Numbered from the stretch's first letter, positions 15,225 through 25,690 are shown. The stretch is DNA of 32,106 bases from Acidobacteriota bacterium (GCA_016201285.1 JACQDE010000065.1:1-32106), one strand, 5' to 3'. Program-made: numbers and translations. The notes: a model not told the origin generated them from the letters alone.

Positions 15225-15977
15225 TCACAGGACGGAGAGGGCGGAGGGGAGGTTGAAGGCGGCGGCGATGGTGTCGCGGACGCGGGCGCAGAGCGCGTCG
15301 GCGGAGGCGGAGTGCATTCCATCGGTGGAGATGGGCGGGTGGAGGATCATCTCGATGCGGCCTGGATGGACGTGAAAGGAGTTCATTTTCAGCACGGCGC
15401 GGGTGCCGTTGAGGGTGACGGGAACGACGGAGACGCCGGCCTTGATGGCGAGGAGAAACGTGCCGGCCTTGAATTCCTTGAAGCGGCCATCGGGGGAGCG
15501 TCCGCCTTCAGGGAAGACGAAGACAGACGTGCCTTCGCGGACGTGCGTGGCGGCTTCAAGGAGGCTGCGCGCGGCGCGGCGCGGATTATCGCGAGCGATG
15601 GGCATGTGGCCGGAGCGGCGCAAGTGCCAGCCGAGAAACGGAAGGTGAAAAAGCGTGGCCTTGGCCATGATGCGAAAGTTGGCGGGGAGATAGCCGAAGG
15701 CCACGGGAATATCGAAATAGCTCTGATGATTGGCGGCGAAGATGTAGGTGCGGCCAGGCTGGAGGTGTTCGGCGCCGCGGACGGTGACGCGGGCGCCGGA
15801 AACGAGCAGCAGCGTCCGCGCCCACCAGCGGGCGCAGAGATGCTGGAGGCGGCCGGTGGAGTCGAAGGCGGAAACAAGTAGCGAGAGCGTGCCCCAGAAG
15901 ACGGTGGCGAGATAGACGAGCGGCACGGTGATGGCAAGCGAACGGAAATAACTGAGGGCGCGGAGAAGGGGCGGCAT
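15225..15977 (-). CDS. plsC: 1-acyl-sn-glycerol-3-phosphate acyltransferase
   Basis: A 250-residue membrane-associated acyltransferase that makes phosphatidic acid from lysophosphatidic acid. The acyltransferase motif I NHQSYFD gives H84 and D89, and motif III is FPEGGRS at 155-161; VPVTLNGT is the fourth block. A hydrophobic N-terminus (residues 12-40) anchors it. The ATG at 15977 is 2 bp from the folC stop, so the two genes are one transcript. The symbol rests on motifs, since some family members acylate other lipids. Confidence 0.88.
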   Translation of the reverse strand: MPPLLRALSYFRSLAITVPLVYLATVFWGTLSLLVSAFDSTGRLQHLCARWWARTLLLVSGARVTVRGAEHLQPGRTYIFAANHQSYFDIPVAFGYLPANFRIMAKATLFHLPFLGWHLRRSGHMPIARDNPRRAARSLLEAATHVREGTSVFVFPEGGRSPDGRFKEFKAGTFLLAIKAGVSVVPVTLNGTRAVLKMNSFHVHPGRIEMILHPPISTDGMHSASADALCARVRDTIAAAFNLPSALSVL

Positions 15978-15979
15978 CG

Positions 15980-17452
15980 TCAGGAAACGCTCCGAATAGC
16001 GGGTTGCGTCTCAACGCTGCGGGAGAGCCAGTAGCGGCGGAGGTCGCCGGCGAGATAGAGCGAGCCGGTGGCGAAGACGGCGTCGGCAGGCGCGGCAAGC
16101 GAGATGGCGTGCTCGAGAGCCTCGGCGGGAGCGGGAATGACTTCGAGGCGCCCGGTCGGCGGCAGGTGATGGCTGGCGATGCGGGCGAGCTCGGCGGCGG
16201 TGATGGCGCGGGGCTGACCGGGCTCGGTGAGGGTGACACTGGAGACGAACGGGAAAAGCAGGCCGGCGATTTCGTCCACGGCTTTGTCGCGCATGGCGCC
16301 GTACACCAGATGAATGCAGCGGCCGGAGAAATTTTCCTCCCAAAAAGCGAGAAGCGCGCGCGCGCCGGCGGGGTTATGCGTGCCGTCGAGAAAGACGGCG
16401 GGATTCTGCTGCAAAAGCTCGAGGCGGCCGGGCCAGTACGTCAAGGCGATGCCGCGGGCGATGGCGGCGTCGTCGATGGGGAAGCCGCGCTCGGCGAGGA
16501 GGCGCGCAGCGGCGAGCGCGGCAAGCGCGTTGCGCACCTGATAGCGGCCGGGAAGCGGGAGCGCGAGCGCGATGCGGTGCTTTGAGTGCGCGTGCGAGAC
16601 ATCAGCGCGGTAGCAGCCGTTTTCGGCGCGGAGATTTTCCACGGCGCAAGCGGTATCCACTTCAACGAGGCGCGCGTGCTGCTCGGCGCAACGGCGGGCG
16701 ATGACGCCGCGGGCTTCGGGGCGCTCGGCGCTGGAGACGACCCATGCGCCGGGCTTGATGATGCCGGCTTTTTCGGCGGCGATCTCCTCGATGGAATGGC
16801 CGAGAAAACTTTCGTGGTCGAAATCAATCTGCGTGATGATGGCGACTTCGGGGACGACAAGATTGGTGGCGTCTAGGCGGCCACCCATGCCGACTTCGTA
16901 GATGGCGAAGTCCACGCCAGCGCAGTGTGATGCAGGAAATACAGATCCTTCGCTTCGCTCAGGATGACAACCGCCCCCCGTACGCTCGGGATGACAACCG
17001 CTCGCGAAGAAGTCGAAGGCCATGGCGGTGAGGCATTCGAAATAGGTGGGATGCGCGGCGAGTGAGCCGGAAGCGAGCAGGACTTCAATGAAGGCGTGGA
17101 CCCGAGAGAAGGTGGCGGCAAAATTGGCGTCAGAAATGTCTTCCCCGGCGACGCGGATGCGCTCGTTGATGCGCGCGAGATGCGGCGAAGTATAAAGGCC
17201 GGTGCGAAGGCCGACGGCGCGGAGGATGGAATCGAGCATCGCGGCGGTGGAGCCTTTGCCGTTGGTGCCAGCAATGTGGACGCAGGGGGAGGCGCGGTGC
17301 GGGTCGCCCAGGCGGTCGGCGAGTATGGAGATGTTGCGCAAGTCGAATTTCTGCGCGGCGGCACCAGCGGCGCCGCCCAGCGCGGGTTGGCGAGGCGCGG
17401 CAAGCTCCTTGCCGAGCGACATCAGATAGCGCACTGATTCGTCATAGGTCAT
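15980..17452 (-). CDS. folC: Folylpolyglutamate/dihydrofolate synthase with in-frame repeat insertion
   Basis: A 490-residue Mur-ligase-like enzyme that adds glutamate to folates. The P-loop AGTNGKGST is at 61-69, followed by TSPHLARINERIRV, then EVGMGGRLDATN at 186-197, TQIDFDHESFLG, and in the C-terminal domain FLDGTHNPAGA. The family normally goes directly from the YF..LTAMAFDFF helix to V-D-(F/I)-A-(I/V)-x-E-V-G. Here about 28 residues (151-178) separate them, and they are translated from a dispersed DNA repeat (16944-17003). The frame stays open. The insert falls at a surface-loop position, so the protein may still work. It follows accD, a common gene order, and precedes plsC. Confidence 0.93.
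   Translation of the reverse strand: MTYDESVRYLMSLGKELAAPRQPALGGAAGAAAQKFDLRNISILADRLGDPHRASPCVHIAGTNGKGSTAAMLDSILRAVGLRTGLYTSPHLARINERIRVAGEDISDANFAATFSRVHAFIEVLLASGSLAAHPTYFECLTAMAFDFFASGCHPERTGGGCHPERSEGSVFPASHCAGVDFAIYEVGMGGRLDATNLVVPEVAIITQIDFDHESFLGHSIEEIAAEKAGIIKPGAWVVSSAERPEARGVIARRCAEQHARLVEVDTACAVENLRAENGCYRADVSHAHSKHRIALALPLPGRYQVRNALAALAAARLLAERGFPIDDAAIARGIALTYWPGRLELLQQNPAVFLDGTHNPAGARALLAFWEENFSGRCIHLVYGAMRDKAVDEIAGLLFPFVSSVTLTEPGQPRAITAAELARIASHHLPPTGRLEVIPAPAEALEHAISLAAPADAVFATGSLYLAGDLRRYWLSRSVETQPAIRSVS
16944..17003. repeat. GGATGACA-family repeat inside folC
   Basis: A full unit (gatccttcgcttcgctcagg then ATGACAACCG, 16944-16972) and a half unit (TACGCTCGGGATGACAACCG, 16981-17000) sit inside the folC reading frame. 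On the minus strand they encode CHPERTGGG and CHPERSEGS. The same full-plus-half arrangement occurs between genes at 15065-15130. Confidence 0.9.
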
Positions 17453-17562
17453 AAGAAAGTGGCGAGTGACTAGTGTACGTCAGAATGAGAATTTCGGGAT
17501 ACGGATGGCGTGACTGTCCTCCCCAGAGGCGCAAGCTTTGGGAATGACGAATTCGCGGAGCG

Positions 17563-18411
17563 TCAGGCGAGGAAGAAGTCGAGGGAGGTGGAGATGTAGC
17601 GTTTCAAGTCGCGGCGATGGACGACGGCGTCGAGGAAGCCGTGCTGGAGAAGGAACTCGGAGCGCTGGAAGCCTTCGGGGAGTTTCTGGCGGATGGTCTG
17701 CTCGATGACGCGAGGGCCGGCAAAGCCGATGAGCGCGCCGGGCTCGGCGATGTTGAGGTCGCCGAGCATGGCGTAGCTGGCGGTGACGCCGCCGGTGGTG
17801 GGGTCGGTCAGGATGGAGATGAACGGCAGGCGCGCGTCGTCGAGTCGCGCGAGCGCGGCGGAAATCTTGGCGAGCTGCATCAGGCTGATGGTGCCTTCCA
17901 TCATGCGCGCGCCGCCGGAACAGGAGACGATAACGAGGGGGAGCTGTTTTTCCAGGCAAAGCTCGATGGCGCGGGTGACTTTTTCGCCGACGACGGCGCC
18001 CATCGAGCCGCCGATGAAGCCGAACTCCATCGAGCAGCAAATGAGCGGGCGGCCGTTGAGGTGGCCCTCGGCGGTGAGGATGGCGTCGGCCATGCCGAGT
18101 TTTTTCTGCGCGTCCTTCAGGCGGAGCTTGTAGGGCTTGGTGTCCACGAAGGCGAGCGGGTCGTTGGAGGCGAGGGCGGCGTCGTGCTCGGTCCACTCGG
18201 CGTCGTCGAGGAGGAGTTCGAGACGTTTGACGCTGCCCAGCTTGAAATGGTGCTCGCACTTGGGGCAGACCTGCCAGTTGGTATCGAGGTCTTTTTTCCA
18301 GAGGATGGCGGCGCAGGCTTCGCACTTGATCCACATGCCTTCGGTGCGCACGCGGCGCTCGTCGGGCGGGACGGATTCGAGAGATTTTTTTTCGCGTTTA
18401 AACCAAGCCAT
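17563..18411 (-). CDS. accD: Acetyl-CoA carboxylase carboxyltransferase subunit beta
   Basis: A 282-residue subunit that, with AccA, moves the carboxyl group from biotin to acetyl-CoA. An N-terminal zinc ribbon is intact (C30, C33, C49, C52). The crotonase-like core has MEFGFIGGSMGAVVGEK, then VIVSCSGGARMMEG and DPTTGGVTASYAMLGD, which are the CoA and oxyanion-hole blocks. The ATG at 18411 opens the standard MAWFKR(E)K start; no purine-rich ribosome binding site is visible, the leader being pyrimidine-rich. accD upstream of folC is a frequent order. accA is not in the window. Confidence 0.96.
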   Translation of the reverse strand: MAWFKREKKSLESVPPDERRVRTEGMWIKCEACAAILWKKDLDTNWQVCPKCEHHFKLGSVKRLELLLDDAEWTEHDAALASNDPLAFVDTKPYKLRLKDAQKKLGMADAILTAEGHLNGRPLICCSMEFGFIGGSMGAVVGEKVTRAIELCLEKQLPLVIVSCSGGARMMEGTISLMQLAKISAALARLDDARLPFISILTDPTTGGVTASYAMLGDLNIAEPGALIGFAGPRVIEQTIRQKLPEGFQRSEFLLQHGFLDAVVHRRDLKRYISTSLDFFLA

Positions 18412-18765
18412 GTGAACTCAGAAATCAGAAATTAGAAATCAGAAAACAGCAAAACTCAAAAAATGAAAAACAGAGAGAGCCTTCGTCCCGATAAAAGCAT
18501 CGGGACTCAGGATGACAAGCATCGGGCACAGCCTGCTGCGCCCCTACCGGGCGACCTGCCGGTCGCCCCTACAAGCGGGGCTTACGACTCAAATGCAGAT
18601 TCTTCACCAACATGCGGCGAAGGGATCGGCCCTGGGGGCCGATGAGCCTCACTTCGCTCGGGATGGCAACCCCCGCGACCTTTGCAGCGCCATGCCAAAC
18701 AACAGCGCGCTGAAAGCTGGGGGCTAACGGCCAAGCGCTGGCGGCGAAACGTTGAGCGCCGCGAG
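18412..18765. other. 354-bp gene-free gap made of repeats
   Basis: No gene is seen. In order it holds a GA-rich tract (18419-18470), a GGATGACA-family unit with a hairpin core of arms GTCCCGAT and ATCGGGAC (18474-18520), an ACCGGGCG/CGCCCCT palindromic unit (18546-18570), a short GGGCC-rich hairpin near 18628-18642, and a partial GGATGGCA unit (18649-18672). The remainder down to the cobalamin adenosyltransferase stop is not recognisable. Confidence 0.8.
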
Positions 18766-19293
18766 CTAGTAATCAATTCCGCGCTGGGCAAGGATACCTT
18801 TCGTGTACGGGTGCTTCACTTCCTTCATTTCCGTCACGAGGTCGGCGAGCTCGACCAGCTTGGGATGCGCGTTGCGCCCGGTACAGATGACGTGGACGCG
18901 CTCGGGGCGCTTGGCCAGCGCATCGGCCACCTTTTCGGCATCCAGCATTTTATAGCTGATGACGTAATTAATCTCGTCGAGAATCACGAGATCGTACGTA
19001 TCACTCATGATCTGCTGGCGGGCAAATTCCCAGGCCTCCTCGGCGAGGCGGATGTCTTCAGGGTCGGTTTCTGCGCCGCCGATTTTGACGAAGCCGCGGC
19101 CCATGACGCGGATTTCGAATTTGTCGTCGCCGAGCATTTTTGCCGCGTCGAGCTCGCCGTAGTGCCAGGAGCCTTTAATGAATTGCACCATGAGCACGCG
19201 CAGGCCCTGTCCGACGGCGCGGAAAGCGGCGCCCAGCGCGCAGGTGGTTTTGCCCTTGCCGGGGCCGGTGTAGATGATGAGCAGACCTTTCAT
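18766..19293 (-). CDS. cobO: Cob(I)yrinic acid a,c-diamide adenosyltransferase (CobA/BtuR family)
   Basis: A 175-residue ATP:corrinoid adenosyltransferase, which attaches the 5'-deoxyadenosyl group in B12 synthesis or salvage. The P-loop TGPGKGKTT is at 9-17, followed by VLMVQFIKGSW, DLVILDEINYV and VHVICTGRNAHPKL, all typical of the CobA/BtuR family. The ATG at 19293 is chosen because family members start a few residues before the P-loop; the upstream frame runs into an inverted repeat. No strong ribosome binding site is seen. No other corrinoid gene is nearby, which fits a salvage role, though that is inference. Confidence 0.92.
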   Translation of the reverse strand: MKGLLIIYTGPGKGKTTCALGAAFRAVGQGLRVLMVQFIKGSWHYGELDAAKMLGDDKFEIRVMGRGFVKIGGAETDPEDIRLAEEAWEFARQQIMSDTYDLVILDEINYVISYKMLDAEKVADALAKRPERVHVICTGRNAHPKLVELADLVTEMKEVKHPYTKGILAQRGIDY

Positions 19294-19303
19294 AAGGCAG
19301 TGG

Positions 19304-19377
19304 CTAGTGACCCCTTGCCTGCGCTTCCCTCGGCTTTGCCCTCGGGACAAGCGGGGCAGGCGAGGGGCTCGTGACTA
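19304..19377. repeat. Long imperfect inverted repeat upstream of cobO
   Basis: The left side (CTAGTGACCCCTTGCCTGC) and right side (GCAGGCGAGGGG, then CGTGACTAG) pair imperfectly around a core with CCCTCGG and CCTCGGGACAAGCGG. Related pieces occur at 20098-20166 and 28676-28703. It would form a large stem in a cobO leader transcript. Confidence 0.65.
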
Positions 19378-19506
19378 GCGAAGACAGGAATAGTGAAGGC
19401 GGGGGGAGGAAAGGTCAAGTCGGACGAAAGTTGCAGAGTGGAAGAGTTGCAGAGTGACAGAGTGGAAAGGTCACTCGCGATGACGGCGCGAACTGCCCGT
19501 ACAACG

Positions 19507-19938
19507 TTATTTCGCGTAGGGGTGACCGGAGAGGATGGTGAAGGCGCGGTAGAGCTGCTCGGCGAGGACGACGCGGGCGAATTCGTGGGGCATGGTGAGA
19601 GTGGACAGCGCGAGTTTCATGTGCGCCTGGCTGCGGAGATCGTCGGGAAAACCATCGGCGTCGCCGCAGAGGAAGACGATCTCCTTCGCGCCGCGGTCGC
19701 GGAGGTCGCCGAGCCAGCGGGCGAATTGCCGGGAGGTGAGCTGCTTGCCGGCGGCGTCGAGGAGGATGAGGGTGGCGGCGGGGTCGAGTTTGAGATTGCG
19801 GAGGCTGGAGGGCGAGGCGTCGCGAAGCTCGGTGGTGTTGACGGCGCAATAGTGGCGGATGCGGAAGAGATAGTCGTCGAGGAGAGCGCGGATTTCGGGG
19901 CGCCGGGTCTTGCCGAGAAGGAGGAGACGAATCTTCAT
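19507..19938 (-). CDS. rlmH: 23S rRNA (pseudouridine-1915-N3)-methyltransferase
   Basis: A 143-residue SPOUT methyltransferase that methylates pseudouridine 1915 in the 70S ribosome. The knot region reads LLDAAGKQLTSRQFA, then the SAM-binding FLCGDADGFP (families usually show IGGxxG here), then LSTLTMPHEFARVVLAEQLYRA and the C-terminal GHPYAK. The ATG at 19938 begins the usual MKI-x-LLL-x-GK strand. Its leader is a GA/CT-rich repeat tract without a Shine-Dalgarno sequence. It follows the sigma-54 activator gene by about 240 bp and completes the common nadD-rsfS-rlmH set. Confidence 0.92.
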   Translation of the reverse strand: MKIRLLLLGKTRRPEIRALLDDYLFRIRHYCAVNTTELRDASPSSLRNLKLDPAATLILLDAAGKQLTSRQFARWLGDLRDRGAKEIVFLCGDADGFPDDLRSQAHMKLALSTLTMPHEFARVVLAEQLYRAFTILSGHPYAK

Positions 19939-19939
19939 A

Positions 19940-20166
19940 GGAGAAAAGCGAAAATAGAAAAGAGAAAATGGAAAATAGGAAACCCGATCCCGCGTTGCAT
20001 TAGGCGCAAAAAAGCCTTCCAAGAGAGGGCATGCCTCCTCCACGGCGGACCAGCAGAGAGATCCTTCGCTTTGCTCAGGATGACAACTTTATCTTCCATC
20101 GCTTCGCTCCCCTCGGCTACGCTCCCTTCGGTTTCGCTCAGGGCAAGCGGGGCAGGCAGGATGACG
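19940..20166. repeat. Repeat-filled gap between the sigma-54 activator gene and rlmH
   Basis: Contents: a GA-rich tract (19940-19985), a GGATGACA-family unit (20054-20086), and an enlarged relative with CTTCGCTCCC, CTCGGCTACGCTCCC and TTTCGCTCAGGGCAAGCGG blocks, ending AGGATGAC (20098-20166). No gene is seen. Confidence 0.75.
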
Positions 20167-20180
20167 GTGGGGCGGTTCAT

Positions 20181-21118
<938 letters not shown>

Positions 21119-21122
<4 letters not shown>

Positions 21123-21513
21123 GACCTGGCGGCGGAGGAGTCCGGCGCACCCGCGGCGCCGGACTCGGAAACGTGAATGCGCGGGGCGGCGCGCCAGAGG
21201 CGTTCGAGGTCGTAGTAGAGGCGGGCGCGCTCGGCGAAGACGTGGACGACGAAGGAGCCGTAGTCGAGCAGAACCCAGTCGGCGGAGCGGCGGTCGCCTT
21301 CGCGGCGGGCGCGGACGACGCCGATCTTTGCGAGCTGCTGCTCGATCTCGTCGCTGATGGCGCCGAGCTGCGGGTGGCTCAAGCCGGTGCAGATGAGGAA
21401 GTAGTCTGTAAAGGCGGCGAGTTTGCGAAGGTCGAGCAGAAGGATGTCTTCGGCTTTCTTGCTACGCGCGGCGGCCATCGCGCAACGGAGTTCGGGACGC
21501 AGCGAATGGGTGC

Positions 21514-21517
<4 letters not shown>
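21119..21517 (-). CDS. rsfS: Ribosomal silencing factor RsfS
   Basis: A 132-residue RsfS/DUF143 protein that binds L14 and blocks subunit joining. It shows KKAEDILLLDLRKLAAFTDYFLICTG, then W-(V)-LLDYGSFVVHVF and YYDLERLW, all family hallmarks. A C-terminal tail rich in Ser, Gly and Ala (about 15 residues) extends past the fold. The GTG at 21517 is chosen because it overlaps the nadD stop (GTGA); an internal ATG 13 codons later would shorten the N-terminus. Confidence 0.93.
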
Positions 21518-23406
<1,889 letters not shown>

Positions 23407-23432
23407 GAGAAGGAAATTCGCGACAGGCGTCA

Positions 23433-24779
23433 TCAGAAGGGAGAGTCGGGGAGGGTGATGAAGGGACGGCGGCCGTGGTCGAAGGCGTCGAGATGGAGGA
23501 GCCAGATGCCGATGCCGGCGGCGCCCTGCATGTAGCCGGTCTGGGCGACGAGTTGTTGCGGGGCGAGACGATGCTCAGCCTGAATCCACTTCAGGGTGGA
23601 AGCTGCGCCGCTGCCTTCGCGAGTGGCGCGGGAGAGAAGGTCGGAGGTGACACGGCGAGCGAAGACGAGGTACTCAGGGTCGCGGGTGACGCGGTAGAGG
23701 CCGAGAAAGAATTCGGCGACACCGGCGGAGCCGCAGCATTGGCCGACGTTGTTCCAAAAACCGGGCGTGCGTTTTTCAGGGATGCCGCTCGAGAGAACCC
23801 CGCGAGCGGATTTCTTGACCCAGTCCATCCAGGAGCGGTCGCCGGTGACTTGATAGAGGCGATAGAAGAGCCGGGCGGTGCCGGCGGGGCCGTGGCACCA
23901 GCTTAGATAGTGAATGTCTTTCGCGAACGGCTCGTTGTGGAAGATGAGGCAGATGCCGCCGTCGGTGACGGCAATAGAGCGGAGGTAGCGGGCGCCGGCG
24001 AGAGCGGCGTCGAGGAATTGTTTGCGTTTCGTTACCTGATAGAGCGTGGCGAGGAAATAGGCGACACCGGCGGTGCCGTGGGAAAAGTTAGGCATCAGGC
24101 GGGGGAATTTCGGGTCCATGGCCCACTTGAGGCCGCCATTCTCCGGGCGGCCGAGTTCGATGAGGCGCAGGCCGGCCTGGACGGCGAGGTCAAGAGCCGC
24201 GCGGTCCTTCAGTCTGCGTGCTGCGTACAGCAGAGTGAGTCCGATGCCAGCGCTGCCGCCGATGATGTCCGTGGTGTCGTTCCACTGGGCGCCGGCGCCC
24301 ACCTTGACTGCGCGTTCGCGCAAAATTTGAAAACATCGCAGTGCATCTGCTTTTTCGCGCGGATTGGGGAAGAGCCGATAGGCTTCTCCCAAAGCGAAGC
24401 ACATGCCAGCAAGGCCGGTGTAAAGGCCGGGGTCTTTTTCCTGATCCATGTGCTTTGCGAGAGCACTTGCGCCATCGAGGGCGTAGTCGAATTGAAAGAT
24501 GGGCTCATGCCTCTGTTTATAGAATTCAAGATAGAAGAGCACCACACCCGTACTGCCGGAATAGAGGTCGTAACTCAACATTTGGGGATTATTCGGATCG
24601 GGTGGCCAGATGGTTCCGTCTGACGTGCGAATCGCCGAGGAACGAATCCAGAGTTCAGTGGCGCGGGCAGCGTCGAGGTATTCGCGGGAGGCGGCGTCGC
24701 GGGGAAATACAGCGGGCGCGAGAAGTGCAAGCGCGAGGAGCGCGGTAAAAATGGAGCGTATACGCAGCGAGTCGATCAA
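23433..24779 (-). CDS. Exported LanC-like protein with CCG zinc motif
   Basis: A 448-residue protein with an N-terminal signal or anchor (residues 1-25) and a LanC-type alpha/alpha barrel. Seven GxxG-type turns are visible in order: SGSTGV, TGLAGM, GGSAGI, SHGTAGV, CHGPAGT, CCGSAGV and MQGAAGI. Zinc ligands expected from lanthipeptide cyclases map to C295 (SWCHG) and C348-C349 (GQCCG). The last pair is Cys-Cys rather than the usual Cys-His, as reported for ProcM-type enzymes. No precursor peptide or dehydratase gene is nearby, so lanthionine formation is unproven; a sugar-hydrolase-like toroid or a thiol-addition role is possible. TTG at 24779 has AGGAG 4 bases upstream; the frame is open to 24794. 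Confidence 0.82.
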   Translation of the reverse strand: MIDSLRIRSIFTALLALALLAPAVFPRDAASREYLDAARATELWIRSSAIRTSDGTIWPPDPNNPQMLSYDLYSGSTGVVLFYLEFYKQRHEPIFQFDYALDGASALAKHMDQEKDPGLYTGLAGMCFALGEAYRLFPNPREKADALRCFQILRERAVKVGAGAQWNDTTDIIGGSAGIGLTLLYAARRLKDRAALDLAVQAGLRLIELGRPENGGLKWAMDPKFPRLMPNFSHGTAGVAYFLATLYQVTKRKQFLDAALAGARYLRSIAVTDGGICLIFHNEPFAKDIHYLSWCHGPAGTARLFYRLYQVTGDRSWMDWVKKSARGVLSSGIPEKRTPGFWNNVGQCCGSAGVAEFFLGLYRVTRDPEYLVFARRVTSDLLSRATREGSGAASTLKWIQAEHRLAPQQLVAQTGYMQGAAGIGIWLLHLDAFDHGRRPFITLPDSPF

Positions 24780-24802
24780 GATGCTCCTGAGCAAGCCTCG
24801 AA

Positions 24803-24831
24803 ATCCTACAGCAGGGGAATGCGGCAGACAA
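24803..24831 (-). promoter_or_regulatory. Possible promoter for the LanC-like gene
   Basis: On the minus strand TTGTCT (24826-24831) and TAGGAT (24803-24808) are 17 bases apart. A start near 24796 would leave a leader of about 17 bases containing the AGGAG site. The match is moderate. Confidence 0.45.
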
Positions 24832-24944
24832 AGATTCTTTCACCGCGCCAAGGTCTGGGAGAAGCGGAATACGGTCGCAGCACAGCCGTCCGCAGGAAAG
24901 AGGGATCCCTCGCGCCGGGCGGAACGATGCCCGTAAATGAAAAT

Positions 24945-25006
24945 GGCGTCCTGGAGAGCGGGACGCCGGAGGGAATGCCTACCGCAATGCCCACCTAAAG
25001 GTGGCC
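24945..25006. other. Hairpins downstream of rpmA
   Basis: Directly after the rpmA stop on the minus strand a stem with arms GCCACCT and AGGTGGGC (24989-25006) forms; further on, GCGTCC and GGGACGC can pair (24945-24965). No T-run follows, so this is at best a weak or factor-dependent terminator or a repeat. The rest of the 228-bp gap up to the LanC-like gene shows nothing else but its putative promoter. Confidence 0.5.
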
Positions 25007-25007
25007 T

Positions 25008-25280
25008 CTACGCTTTAGCAGCTTCTTCGATGGGGAGGACACTGATGAAGTGGCCCATGCGGCCCTTGTCCTCGAAGCGGACAACGCCGGTGATGAGTGC
25101 GAAGAGCGTGTCGTCTTTGCCGCGGCCGACGTTGAGGCCGGGCTTCTTCCGGGTGCCGCGCTGGCGGACGAGAATGGTGCCGGCGTTGACGAGCTGGCCG
25201 CCGAAGCGCTTGACACCGAGGCGCTGACCCTGGGAGTCGCGCCCGTTTGTGGATGAACCGCCGCCTTTTTTGTGTGCCAT
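25008..25280 (-). CDS. rpmA: 50S ribosomal protein L27
   Basis: A 90-residue protein of normal length beginning [20 protein letters not shown], which reaches the peptidyl transferase centre. [17 protein letters not shown] and [11 protein letters not shown] are family blocks. There is no Firmicutes-type cleavable N-terminal extension. The ATG at 25280 has GAGGT 4 bases upstream. It follows rplU, but a 98-bp stack of three palindromic repeats separates them. Confidence 0.98.
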   Translation of the reverse strand: MAHKKGGGSSTNGRDSQGQRLGVKRFGGQLVNAGTILVRQRGTRKKPGLNVGRGKDDTLFALITGVVRFEDKGRMGHFISVLPIEEAAKA

Positions 25281-25295
25281 AAGAACCTCGCTCCA

Positions 25296-25381
25296 ACCGG
25301 GCGCTCTGCCGGTCGCCCCTTCGGGATCGCGCCGGACAGACTGGAAAGCCTGTCCTACGTGGCGGCGTAAAGCCGCCGCTA
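25296..25381. repeat. Three stacked palindromic repeats between rplU and rpmA
   Basis: Unit one (25296-25320) has ACCGGGCG and CGCCCCT flanks and matches 18546-18570. Unit two (25334-25358) belongs to the GGACAGGCT family, with an imperfect left arm. Unit three (25361-25381) has arms GGCGGC and GCCGCC. Each family occurs elsewhere in the window. Confidence 0.88.
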
Positions 25382-25690
25382 CAGGTTGATTTCGCTGACC
25401 TCGACGGCCGTGTAGTTCTGGCGGTGGCCGCGGGTGATCTTGTACTGATTGGTTTTCTTATACTTCATGACCATTTCTTTGGCGTGGCGGCCGTGCTCGA
25501 CGATCTTGCCGGTGACGGTGGCGCCGGAAAGGGCCTTGCCTGCGAGCATCTTCTCGTCGTCGGTGCGGACGGCGAGAACTTCGTCAAAAGTGACCTTGCC
25601 GCCGACCTTGCCGGCGAGGGTCTCGACCTTGATGGTGTCTCCGGGGGCCACGCGATACTGCTTCCCCCCACTGCGAATGACGGCGTACAT
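25379..25690 (-). CDS. rplU: 50S ribosomal protein L21
   Basis: A 103-residue protein of normal length that binds 23S rRNA. It begins [14 protein letters not shown], followed by [13 protein letters not shown] and the basic C-terminal [23 protein letters not shown]. The ATG at 25690 is preceded by GGAGG at ideal spacing and by a strong promoter, so a longer upstream open frame is rejected. It is the first gene of the rplU-rpmA unit. Confidence 0.98.
   Translation of the reverse strand: MYAVIRSGGKQYRVAPGDTIKVETLAGKVGGKVTFDEVLAVRTDDEKMLAGKALSGATVTGKIVEHGRHAKEMVMKYKKTNQYKITRGHRQNYTAVEVSEINL

Noticed and set aside
15044..15322. Short open frames translating VILSEAKDL or HPERSEGS peptides
   Set aside because: These peptides come from the dispersed repeat read through and recur at every copy, so they are not independent genes.
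19293..19320. GCCACTG near the cobO start, recalling the core of the B12 box of cobalamin riboswitches
   Set aside because: Only this short core is present. The upstream conserved part and the riboswitch stems are absent, and the sequence belongs to the inverted repeat.
23433..24779. A complete lanthipeptide biosynthesis cluster around the LanC-like gene
   Set aside because: No precursor, dehydratase, protease or exporter gene lies within reach; the neighbours are ribosomal and GTPase genes.
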